Part shown: positions 1 to 7,580 of the stretch, piece after piece
How positions within the stretch are numbered: the first letter of the stretch is position 1
How the letters are laid out: each line of letters opens with the position of its first letter
Source: an uncultured Desulfobacteraceae bacterium
Lineage (GTDB): Bacteria; Desulfobacterota; Desulfobacteria; Desulfobacterales; Desulfatirhabdiaceae
Direction of reading: 5' to 3'
Assembly: GCA_903953895.1 (NCBI GenBank)
Contig: CAJBLH010000266.1
Span: forward strand, 1-33,779
Length of the DNA: 33,779 nucleotides
Made by a program: the position numbers and the translations under genes
The notes under the pieces: generated by a model
Database searches by the model: none
What the model was told of the DNA's origin: nothing
Seen by the model: the letters and a program-made list of their open reading frames with translations, nothing else

Positions 1-726
1 CTCCTGGATATGCAGGAATTCCGCAACTACTGGTTTGAAACCGGCACCCCGACATTTCTGATCAGGCTGCTGAAATCCCGGAATTACGACATTCAGGATA
101 TGGATGATATGCAGGTGGATGAACTGGCTTTCAGCAGTTATGAAGTGGATGATTTAAATCCGGAGGCATTGCTGTTCCAAACCGGATATCTCACGATCAA
201 GGGGTATGATCCGGAACCCCGGCTGTTCCGGCTGTCCTATCCCAACTTCGAGGTCAAAAATGCGTTCATCCGCTATCTGCTGAGCGCCTTCAGTAAGGCA
301 AACATTTCAAAAACCGGCGGATATCTTTGGCAACTGCTTACGACCCTGCGGGTTGGAGATATGAACCGTTTTTTTGAAGTGCTGCAAATATTTTTTGCCG
401 GTATTCCTTATGACATTCAGATCAAGGCGGAGCGGTATTACCAGACCATTTTTTACCTGATATTCCGGTTGATCGGCCTGCAGATCGGTGTCGAAGTGCG
501 AACCAGCAAGGGCCGGATCGATGCGGTCGTCGAAATCGATGAGGGAATTTTTATCTTCGAATTCAAGATGGGAGGAACCGCCCAGGCGGCGCTGACCCAG
601 ATTCACGAAAAAGGTTATGCCACACCTTACAACAATCAGAAACAGCCCGTGGTTCTGATCGGCGCCGTATTTGGGATCAAGGGCGAAGGCATTGTGGATT
701 GGACCAGCGAGCGACAGATATTTTAG
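1..726 (+). CDS. PD-(D/E)XK nuclease-family protein, C-terminal part (5' end outside window)
   Basis: The reading frame is open to the first base of the window (codons for Leu-Leu-Asp precede the ATG at 10), so this is the 3' part of a longer gene. The visible NYWFETGTPTFLI-type segment followed by a C-terminal nuclease-like fold matches the family that joins an AAA-ATPase-like N-terminal domain to a PD-(D/E)XK domain (known as AAA-ATPase_like/PDDEXK_9). A putative catalytic pattern is visible near the end: RID, then about 17 residues on, FEFK, matching D...ExK. Members are common in anaerobes and often multicopy; their role is not established. No AAA motifs are visible because that half is off-window. 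It ends 42 bases before the next gene on the same strand, but nothing ties the two functionally. Family confidence is good, function is unknown. Confidence 0.75.
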   Translation, partial: LLDMQEFRNYWFETGTPTFLIRLLKSRNYDIQDMDDMQVDELAFSSYEVDDLNPEALLFQTGYLTIKGYDPEPRLFRLSYPNFEVKNAFIRYLLSAFSKANISKTGGYLWQLLTTLRVGDMNRFFEVLQIFFAGIPYDIQIKAERYYQTIFYLIFRLIGLQIGVEVRTSKGRIDAVVEIDEGIFIFEFKMGGTAQAALTQIHEKGYATPYNNQKQPVVLIGAVFGIKGEGIVDWTSERQIF

Positions 727-768
727 CGTTATGGTCACAACGTAAAATAAATTCATGGGAGGTCAACT

Positions 769-3018
769 GTGTCAAACGACTACAGCCTGCAATTACGGAA
801 TCAAGTCTCCGGAATTAAACAGTTGTGTGAAAAGATGGATGCTTTCGGCAAGCTTCATGGGTTAAGTGAGAGATTGATTTACGGAGCCAATCTCGCCATT
901 GAAGAAATATTTGTCAACATCGTTACCCATGCCTACACGGACGGCCGGGAACACATCATCGGGATTGGATTTTCCCTGACGGGTCAGACGCTGACGATCA
1001 CCTTAGCGGACGATGGAAAGGCATTCGACCCCACGACCATCCCTGACAGGCCGACCGAAAAAACGTCTCTGGAAGACATTGAAGATATCGAGTTAGGGCT
1101 TCGGATGGTCCGAAAGGTGGTGGATGGTATCACCTATGAACGAAAGAACGGCCAGAACCAGGTTACCCTGGTGCTGGACGACAGTTCCAATAAAACGACC
1201 ATCACTTCGATCGCGCGCGAAGACCGGATTTTCCCTCCTCCGGAAGCGTTCCGGGAAAAAGCCGGGCTTCAGAACATTGACGAATACCAGAAGATATATC
1301 GCAGATCGATCCATCACCCCGAGGCGTTCTGGTCTCAACTGGCCGAAGAACTGGACTGGTTCAGAAAATGGGATACGGTACTGAAGGAGAATTTCCGTGA
1401 AGGCATCCATCAATGGTTTGTAGGGGGAAAACTGAACCTTACGGTGAATTGTCTGGATCGTCATCTGATCACCGGACGACGAAACAAAGCCGCCCTCATC
1501 TGGGAAGGGAACAGACCCGGCGAAGAGAAAACACTTACCTTTCAGCAGCTTCACCGACAGGTCTGTCGATTTGCCAATGTATTGAAACAGCACGGCGTTC
1601 AAAAGGGTGATCGGGTGTGCATCTATTTGCCGATGATCCCGGAACTGCCGATTGCCATGTTGGCGTGCGCCCGGATCGGTGCGGTTCATTCCGTCGCTTA
1701 TGGAGGTATCGGCGCCGAAGCGCTCAAAAACAGGATTCTGGATTCCCATTCCCGCCTGTTGATCTGCACAAACGGGTTTTCCGCCGGCGGCAGACCCGTC
1801 AGAAGTAAAGAACAGGCCGATATCGCGCTGCTGTCATGCCCGGCTATCACCGATGTGATCGTTGTTCGCAGGCCGGATATGGAATCATCCAGATATGAGG
1901 GGCGGGATTTCTGGTGGGATGAGGAGATCGGGGATCCGAATATTTCCAATGACTGCCCCCCGGAGATGATGGACGCAGAAGACCCTCTTTTTATCCACTA
2001 TCCCGGCGGCGCTGCCGATAACCCCATGGGAATACTCCACACCACGGCCGGTTATCTGGTGTATGTCATGCAGACATTTAAATGGATTTTTGATATCCGG
2101 GAGGAGGATATCTTCTGGTGTACAGCGGATATCGGCTGGAACGCCGGACATGGCTATACGGTTTACGGCCCGCTGGTTAACGGCGCCACAACGATCCTGT
2201 TCGAAAGCGGCCAGAACCATCCTTACCTCGATCGATTCTGGGAGATCATCGAAAAATATGGGGTAACCATTTTCTATACCACAACCAATGCGCTGCGCAC
2301 TCTGATGAAATCAGGAAATCACCGGCCCGAACGACACGATATAAGATCACTCAGGCTCTTGGGATCAACCGGCTCCCCTTTGGAACTCAAACTCTGGATG
2401 TGGTATCGTGATGCCATCGGTCAGGGGAAATGCCCGATCGTGGAGACATGGTGGCAGGCCGAGACCGGAGGCATTGTGATCAGCCCGATTCCTGGAGCCA
2501 CCCCCTGCAAGCCCGGGTCAGCCGCCCTGCCCTTCTTTGGAATCGATCCGGAAATCATCCGGAACAATCCCGATCGAACAGCCCTCGATGCAGACGGATG
2601 GCTGGTCATCAACAGGCCGTGGCCCGGGTTGATGAGAAGTATTTACGGTAACCCCGGCCGGTATAGAAAAATCTATTTTTCGAAGTTCCCCAGTGCCTAC
2701 AACACCGGAGATCGCGCAAAAACAGATGCTGACGGCTATTTCTGGATGATGGACCGAAGCGATGATGACGGCGCCACGCAGAGCCAGAATATCAACGAGG
2801 CAAAGACTCCACCGTTATCGCAGCCTTTTTTTGTGGATGTTGTCGGTCCGGCAATCGCCCACTCAGGCGCAGGACAGGATATCCACACATTTATGACTTT
2901 AAAGATGGATACCATCAAGCGCACTGATCTGCTCTCCACCCTCAGAAATCAGCGGCTCGCCCAGGCCGGCTATCGTGATACATCTCCCCAGAAACCGACA
3001 GTTATATCCCGGGCCTGA
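769..3018 (+). CDS. Fusion: RsbW/SpoIIAB-like HATPase domain + degenerate acetyl-CoA synthetase-like domain
   Basis: GTG start with GGGAGG seven bases upstream. Residues about 1-140 form a GHKL ATPase of the anti-sigma-factor kinase type: N-box around 41-56 (LAIEEIFVN), G1 around 81-88 (DDGKAFDP), G2 around 109-116 (LGLRMVRK); these look intact. Residues about 165-749 align with acetyl-CoA synthetase from its N-terminal region through GRYRKIYFS. The WWQAETGG core and the TGD and Arg of the nucleotide site are kept. The ATP phosphate-binding loop (normally TSGSTGKPKG) reads YPGGAADNPMG at about 412-422, the hinge/A8 segment (normally GRVDDVINVSGHR) reads DRSDDDGATQSQN at about 663-675, and the protein stops before the PKTRSGK catalytic lysine region. 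I infer a catalytically dead ligase domain used as a sensor or scaffold beside an ATPase that may act on anti-sigma or STAS partners. No such partner gene is adjacent. A sequencing-damaged or decaying gene is the alternative, but the frame is open throughout. Confidence 0.8.
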   Translation: MSNDYSLQLRNQVSGIKQLCEKMDAFGKLHGLSERLIYGANLAIEEIFVNIVTHAYTDGREHIIGIGFSLTGQTLTITLADDGKAFDPTTIPDRPTEKTSLEDIEDIELGLRMVRKVVDGITYERKNGQNQVTLVLDDSSNKTTITSIAREDRIFPPPEAFREKAGLQNIDEYQKIYRRSIHHPEAFWSQLAEELDWFRKWDTVLKENFREGIHQWFVGGKLNLTVNCLDRHLITGRRNKAALIWEGNRPGEEKTLTFQQLHRQVCRFANVLKQHGVQKGDRVCIYLPMIPELPIAMLACARIGAVHSVAYGGIGAEALKNRILDSHSRLLICTNGFSAGGRPVRSKEQADIALLSCPAITDVIVVRRPDMESSRYEGRDFWWDEEIGDPNISNDCPPEMMDAEDPLFIHYPGGAADNPMGILHTTAGYLVYVMQTFKWIFDIREEDIFWCTADIGWNAGHGYTVYGPLVNGATTILFESGQNHPYLDRFWEIIEKYGVTIFYTTTNALRTLMKSGNHRPERHDIRSLRLLGSTGSPLELKLWMWYRDAIGQGKCPIVETWWQAETGGIVISPIPGATPCKPGSAALPFFGIDPEIIRNNPDRTALDADGWLVINRPWPGLMRSIYGNPGRYRKIYFSKFPSAYNTGDRAKTDADGYFWMMDRSDDDGATQSQNINEAKTPPLSQPFFVDVVGPAIAHSGAGQDIHTFMTLKMDTIKRTDLLSTLRNQRLAQAGYRDTSPQKPTVISRA

Positions 3019-3060
3019 GACATGATGTTAATGGTCAGACCTGTGATTTGTAACATGGCA

Positions 3061-3642
3061 TCAGAATTTCGCGTTCATTTCCTGAACCGCCCATCGGATA
3101 TCGGGATGAGCGATTATGGCGGCGATATGGCCGTTAAAATAAAAATGCGCGATGGAATATTCGTGATGGCCATAAGTCAACACCAGACGATAATCATCCA
3201 CAATCCGGATGACCCGGCACCGGGAAAGCCCGCTCAGTCCGATTCCCACCGATTTCAAGACCGCCTCCTTGGCCGTCCAGTATCGGAAAAACAGCAGGTC
3301 ATCTACCGTCTCTCCCAGCGCCCATTCTGTTTCATCCGCTGTCATGCGATAAAGCCCCGGCAGACAGGGTCTGATTTTCTCGATGTCCATACCAATGGGG
3401 CAATCGGCGACCACCCCGGCCACATACGCCGTTTTATGAGCCAGGGACCAGAAATAGCCACCGACAGGCAGCGGCGCGCCTTCCGGCGATTTAGTCAGCT
3501 CGCCGAGTTCGATCCCGCTGTAGCTTGCAGAAAGCCGTACCGCCCGACGGGCGAGATCGCTCAGCCGCAGGACTTTTTCCCGGCCGCGCAATAGACGATC
3601 CATCTCCGGAACTGCCAGAATGATAGGGTAGATAACCTTCAC
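3061..3642 (-). CDS. 4'-phosphopantetheinyl transferase (Sfp/HetI type)
   Basis: A 193-residue protein that would transfer the phosphopantetheine arm of coenzyme A onto a serine of acyl- or peptidyl-carrier proteins in the cytoplasm. The diagnostic motifs are present: IGMDIEKI (Mg-binding Asp86 and Glu88) and YWTAKEAVLK (Trp122, Lys125, Glu126, Lys130), with a WSLAHK segment at about 65-70 in the place of the usual substrate-binding FNLSHS. The start is a GTG behind GAAAG. It faces the HATPase/ligase fusion gene, with 42 bases between stops. No carrier protein, polyketide or peptide synthetase lies in the window, so its target is unknown. Length is slightly short for Sfp proteins (about 220), but both core motifs are there. 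Confidence 0.88.
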   Translation of the reverse strand: MKVIYPIILAVPEMDRLLRGREKVLRLSDLARRAVRLSASYSGIELGELTKSPEGAPLPVGGYFWSLAHKTAYVAGVVADCPIGMDIEKIRPCLPGLYRMTADETEWALGETVDDLLFFRYWTAKEAVLKSVGIGLSGLSRCRVIRIVDDYRLVLTYGHHEYSIAHFYFNGHIAAIIAHPDIRWAVQEMNAKF

Positions 3643-3974
3643 GATCTTTCTTCAGCCAGCTTTTTAGTACAGGTTTCTCTTGACAGCGGAATGTGCGGCG
3701 GTCAGCACACACATGCCAACCCGACAATACCCCCATTCATATTTGATGTAAAGACGATCATGCTTTACAGGCTGTACCGGCTTTCCGGCTTTGTTGATTT
3801 CCAGCTTTCCGGATTGACAGAAGAATTCATTTTTTCTATAAGCAATAGGAAGTCTGGCTCCACATGACAACGGACGGCAATAAAGCGTTATTGCCGGATT
3901 CAGTCATTATCTCATCCGGAAAAAAACCACATATGACATCTTCACACAATCTATCGGGGAAAAAAGGCAAAAAG
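3643..3974. other. Intergenic region between the phosphopantetheinyl transferase and ppdK
   Basis: About 330 bases. It holds the ppdK promoter described separately and the 5' leader of ppdK. On the minus strand there is a 68-codon open frame (3664-3870) ending 21 bases before the transferase start. Its composition looks protein-like, but it has no clear ribosome-binding site and no family I recognise, so it is not called as a gene. Upstream in-frame ATGs for ppdK occur at 3864 and 3933. Confidence 0.5.
3814..3842 (+). promoter_or_regulatory. Sigma70-type promoter for ppdK
   Basis: TTGACA at 3814-3819, a 17-base spacer and TATAAG at 3837-3842: a perfect -35 and a one-mismatch -10 at optimal spacing. 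The predicted transcript starts near 3849 and gives a leader of about 125 bases to the preferred ATG at 3975. Confidence 0.7.
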
Positions 3975-6701
3975 ATGACAAAAAAATGGGTTTATCTCTT
4001 TGATGAAGTGCAACAGGTAGAAGCGTATGTCGGCGGAAGCCGGGATGCAGTCCGCGGCCTTCTGGGCGGAAAAGGTGCAAACCTTGCCGAGATGGCCCGG
4101 ATCGATGTTCCCGTTCCTCCGGGATTTACCGTAACCACGGAAGCCTGCAATACCTATCTGGCTGCAGGCAGCATTTTTCCCGAAGGCATGTGGGATCAGG
4201 AGATTCAGGCCCTTCAGGAGGTTGAAAACAGAACCGGAAAAATTTTCGGAGATGCCGACAACCCCCTTCTGGTTTCCTGCCGCTCCGGCGCCAAATTTTC
4301 CATGCCCGGCATGATGGATACGGTGTTGAACATCGGCCTCAACGATGAAACCGCGGAAGGTATGGTCCGGCTGACCGGTGACGAGCGCTTTGTTTATGAT
4401 GCCTATCGCCGGCTGATTCAGATGTTCGGCAGTGTGGTCATGGGCATTCCGGATGAACATTTCGAAGAAGTGATCACAACCGCCCGTCAGCGCGCCAGAG
4501 TCGACAGCGATGCCGAACTTTCCGGCGCAGACTGGCGGGCGGTTACCGAAGAATTCAAGAAAATCTTCAGACGTCATTCCAAACACAAGTTCCCCACCGA
4601 TCCTTACGAACAGCTCAGCCTGGCAACCGAAGCGGTTTTTAAAAGCTGGAACGGCAAAAGAGCCATCGATTACCGGAATGCCGCAGGAATTTCACATAGC
4701 CTGGGTACGGCAGTCAGCATCGTCACGATGGTTTTCGGCAACATGGGTAACGACAGCGCCACCGGCGTGGCCATGACCCGCAACGGCTCCACCGGCGATC
4801 ATAAAATCGAAGGGGATTATCTGACCAACGCCCAAGGAGAAGATGTTGTGGCCGGAATCCGGATGACCAAGGACATTTCGCAACTGAAAACGGAAATGCC
4901 CAGAGCCTATGCCGAATTTGAAGCCATTGCTGTCCGTCTTGAAAATCATTACCGCGAAATGCAGGATGTGGAGTTTACCATTGAAAAAGGCAAGCTGTGG
5001 ATGCTCCAAACCCGCGATGGAAAGCGCACCGCACAGGCCGCGGTCCGTATTGCCGTGGATATGGCCGAAGAAGGACTTATCACCCGGGAAGAAGCGGTTC
5101 TGAGGGTTACGCCGGATCATGTGGACTTTTTTCTTCATCCCCAGTTCGACAGCAAATCCAGGCAGATGGCCAAAGCCTCGGGGGATTTTCTGGGAACCGG
5201 TCTGAATGTTTCTCCGGGAGCCGCCTTCGGCGTGGTGGCACTGGATGCTAATCTGGCGGAAACATGGGCCAAGCAGGAAGGCAAACAGGTCATCATGGTT
5301 CGGGCCGAAACCCGACCCGATGATGTTCACGGCATGCTGGCCGCCCAGGGCATTCTGACCAGCCGGGGCGGCAGAACCAGCCATGCGGCCCTGGTGGCGC
5401 GGCAGTTCGGCAAACCAGCCGTGGTGGGGGTATCCGATCTGAGAATCGATATGATCAAACGCCGCATCATGATGCGGGACAAGGTCATTCGCGAAGGAGA
5501 CTGGATTTCGATTGACGGCACCGTTGGTGAGGTTTACCTCGGTAAACTCAATACCAGCATTCCGGATATCAACGACCCATGGCTCATCAAGCTGCTGTCC
5601 TGGGCCGACAAGTACCGGCGTCTCGGCGTCTGGGCAAACGCCGACTACCCGCGGGATGCCGCTCGGGCCAGGGAATACGGCGCCGAAGGTATCGGATTGT
5701 GCCGCTCCGAACACATGTTCTTTGAAACCGAACGGCTTCCCTTTGTTCAGAAAATGATCATGACCGATCTCCCCATCGAACGGCGAGAAGCCCTCGACAT
5801 GATTCTGCCGTTTCAGCGGGAAGATTTTTACGGCATTTTCAAGATCATGGATGGGCTTCCGGTCATCATTCGACTGCTGGACCCGCCCCTTCATGAATTT
5901 TTGCCCAACCACATTGATCTGGTCCGGGATCTGGCGGATTTAAAGCTGCGCATTAAACAAGCCGCCAATTTAACGGAACTCGATGAACTGCTCAACCAGA
6001 TCCGCGCCAAGGAAACAGTGCTGAAACGACTCGAAAACCTCCGGGAATCGAATCCCATGCTGGGCATGCGCGGGGTGCGCCTGGGAATTCACATCCCGGA
6101 AGTTTACACCATGCAGGTGAAAGCGGTATTTGAAGCCGCCTGCATGGCCTCCAAAGAAGGCATCCGTGTTCATCCGGAAATCATGATTCCGCTGACCTGC
6201 CATGTGAATGAACTGAAGCTGCAGCGTGAGATTCTCGAGGCTGAAGCGAAAAAAGTCATGGATGAATGGGGAATGGATATCGACTATAAATTCGGCACCA
6301 TGATCGAGATTCCCCGTGCGGCGCTGACCGCCGAAAAGATCGCTGAATACGCAGAATTCTTTTCATTCGGAACCAATGACCTGACACAGACCACATTTGG
6401 CATTTCACGGGATGATGCGGAAGCCAGTTTTCTGGTCCACTATCTGGAAGCCGGTATTCTGCCACACAACCCGTTTACCACCATCGATCGAGAAGGCGTC
6501 GGAGAATTGATGAAAACAGCTCTGAACAAGGGACGGTCTGTCAAACCCGATCTGGAGTGCGGCATCTGCGGTGAACACGGCGGAGATCCCCAGTCCATCC
6601 ATTTATGCCATGAACTGGGGCTGACATATGTCTCCTGTTCCCCGTTCCGGGTTCCCATCGCGCGTCTGGCGGCAGCCCACGCCGCATTGAAAGAAAAATA
6701 A
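3975..6701 (+). CDS. ppdK: Pyruvate, phosphate dikinase
   Basis: A cytoplasmic enzyme that interconverts pyruvate + ATP + phosphate with phosphoenolpyruvate + AMP + pyrophosphate. In anaerobes it serves gluconeogenesis or PPi-linked glycolysis. The N-terminal nucleotide-binding domain starts with the family signature KWVYLFDE...LLGGKGANLAEM. The swivelling phosphohistidine domain carries GGRTSHAALVARQ (catalytic His470). The C-terminal PEP/pyruvate barrel carries the ECGICGEHGGDP loop (catalytic Cys865). At 908 residues it has normal family length. I chose the ATG at 3975 because MTKKWVY aligns with known PPDK N-termini; in-frame ATGs at 3864 and 3933 would add 37 or 14 residues with no family counterpart. 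No PPDK regulatory kinase gene lies beside it. Expression is probably from the promoter at 3814-3842. Confidence 0.97.
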   Translation: MTKKWVYLFDEVQQVEAYVGGSRDAVRGLLGGKGANLAEMARIDVPVPPGFTVTTEACNTYLAAGSIFPEGMWDQEIQALQEVENRTGKIFGDADNPLLVSCRSGAKFSMPGMMDTVLNIGLNDETAEGMVRLTGDERFVYDAYRRLIQMFGSVVMGIPDEHFEEVITTARQRARVDSDAELSGADWRAVTEEFKKIFRRHSKHKFPTDPYEQLSLATEAVFKSWNGKRAIDYRNAAGISHSLGTAVSIVTMVFGNMGNDSATGVAMTRNGSTGDHKIEGDYLTNAQGEDVVAGIRMTKDISQLKTEMPRAYAEFEAIAVRLENHYREMQDVEFTIEKGKLWMLQTRDGKRTAQAAVRIAVDMAEEGLITREEAVLRVTPDHVDFFLHPQFDSKSRQMAKASGDFLGTGLNVSPGAAFGVVALDANLAETWAKQEGKQVIMVRAETRPDDVHGMLAAQGILTSRGGRTSHAALVARQFGKPAVVGVSDLRIDMIKRRIMMRDKVIREGDWISIDGTVGEVYLGKLNTSIPDINDPWLIKLLSWADKYRRLGVWANADYPRDAARAREYGAEGIGLCRSEHMFFETERLPFVQKMIMTDLPIERREALDMILPFQREDFYGIFKIMDGLPVIIRLLDPPLHEFLPNHIDLVRDLADLKLRIKQAANLTELDELLNQIRAKETVLKRLENLRESNPMLGMRGVRLGIHIPEVYTMQVKAVFEAACMASKEGIRVHPEIMIPLTCHVNELKLQREILEAEAKKVMDEWGMDIDYKFGTMIEIPRAALTAEKIAEYAEFFSFGTNDLTQTTFGISRDDAEASFLVHYLEAGILPHNPFTTIDREGVGELMKTALNKGRSVKPDLECGICGEHGGDPQSIHLCHELGLTYVSCSPFRVPIARLAAAHAALKEK

Positions 6702-6714
6702 GCAAGACACATGG

Positions 6715-6763
6715 ATGAAGGGTGATGTTTCAACAAATCCCACCACGAAAATTCACCCTTCAT
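6715..6763. terminator. Stem-loop between convergent ppdK and REC-PAS gene
   Basis: An 11-bp inverted repeat, ATGAAGGGTGA (6715-6725) against TCACCCTTCAT (6753-6763), with a 27-base loop, lies between the two convergent stop codons. The tract after it is AT-rich (ATAATTCATAATTA) rather than a pure U-run, so terminator function is plausible but unproven. The right arm plus AATTCATAATT looks like a dispersed low-complexity repeat. Confidence 0.4.
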
Positions 6764-6772
6764 AATTCATAA

Positions 6773-7573
6773 TTACACTTCCCACGGTTTCAAATCCTCC
6801 ATCACAACGATCCACCCCGCAGATTCCTGATTGATCTTAAGAAGCGATATCGTAATCCCTATCCTTTTTGTATCCAGCCATACCGGAACCATCTTCTGCT
6901 TCACCGAGCGCCGACGGGCGACATTTTTCAATGCACCGACAAATTGCGGCCTTTCAGAAGCAGGAACCAGTGTGGTGATATGGCAGCTCAGTACATCGCA
7001 GATCGACTTTTCAAGCAATTCAAGCCCTATTTCATTGGCTTTGATGATCACGGCATCTTCATCTGCAATGAAAATGCCCACTCCGATACAGTTGAAAAAG
7101 GCTTCCTGAAAATCCATCACTGCAATCAGTTCCGCCGTGGATTGCCGGGGAAACAAGGGAACCGATTCCTGAAACTCCGGATCATGAATGGTCTGAAAGG
7201 GCTCTTGTTCCAGTCTGTCCAGAAACCGATTGATTTGAGTAGTCATGATATCGACAGGCGCTTTGGTAAAATAAAAATCAGCACCGATATCATGAACGTC
7301 TTTCAACTGATCAATCAGGGTTCCGGATATTGCCACAATGGGAAAGGGAACATCGGGAAACTTTTCCCGCGTATATTGGATCAGTTGTTTTCCATCGATC
7401 TTGGGCATGACCATATCCACAAAAAGAATATCGATGTGGCACGTTTTGAGTTTGACAATGCCCTCCTTGCCGTCATAGGCCTTGAGAACTTCATACCCTC
7501 GCTGCTGAAGAAGGTCCGTTAAAAATTCCACAAAGAAAAAGTCGTTGTCTACGACAAGAGCCTGTTGTTTCAT
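6773..7573 (-). CDS. Response regulator: receiver domain + PAS domain
   Basis: 266 residues. Residues about 1-125 are a CheY-like receiver: acidic pair VVDNDF near the N-terminus, phospho-acceptor Asp in FVDMVMPKIDG, Ser/Thr in AISGT and Lys in FYFTKAP. Residues about 145-262 look like a PAS domain (VGIFIADEDAVIIKANEIGLELL). There is no DNA-binding or enzymatic output, so it probably signals by protein contact. ATG at 7573 with AGGA a few bases upstream. It starts only 7 bases after the PilB-like gene stops and is the last gene of the leftward motility operon. Its receiver has the same MxQQALxVDND opening as the neighbouring hybrid kinase, which suggests the two receivers share ancestry. A role in controlling the pilus or gliding motor is inferred from position. 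Confidence 0.85.
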   Translation of the reverse strand: MKQQALVVDNDFFFVEFLTDLLQQRGYEVLKAYDGKEGIVKLKTCHIDILFVDMVMPKIDGKQLIQYTREKFPDVPFPIVAISGTLIDQLKDVHDIGADFYFTKAPVDIMTTQINRFLDRLEQEPFQTIHDPEFQESVPLFPRQSTAELIAVMDFQEAFFNCIGVGIFIADEDAVIIKANEIGLELLEKSICDVLSCHITTLVPASERPQFVGALKNVARRRSVKQKMVPVWLDTKRIGITISLLKINQESAGWIVVMEDLKPWEV

Positions 7574-7580
7574 TTCATTC

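Noticed and set aside
3664-3870. 68-codon minus-strand open frame just upstream of the phosphopantetheinyl transferase
   Set aside because: No ribosome-binding site, no recognised family, and it overlaps the ppdK promoter on the other strand.
4692-5912. 406-codon open frame antisense to ppdK
   Set aside because: Shadow of a strongly conserved gene; composition is that of a reverse-complemented coding frame.
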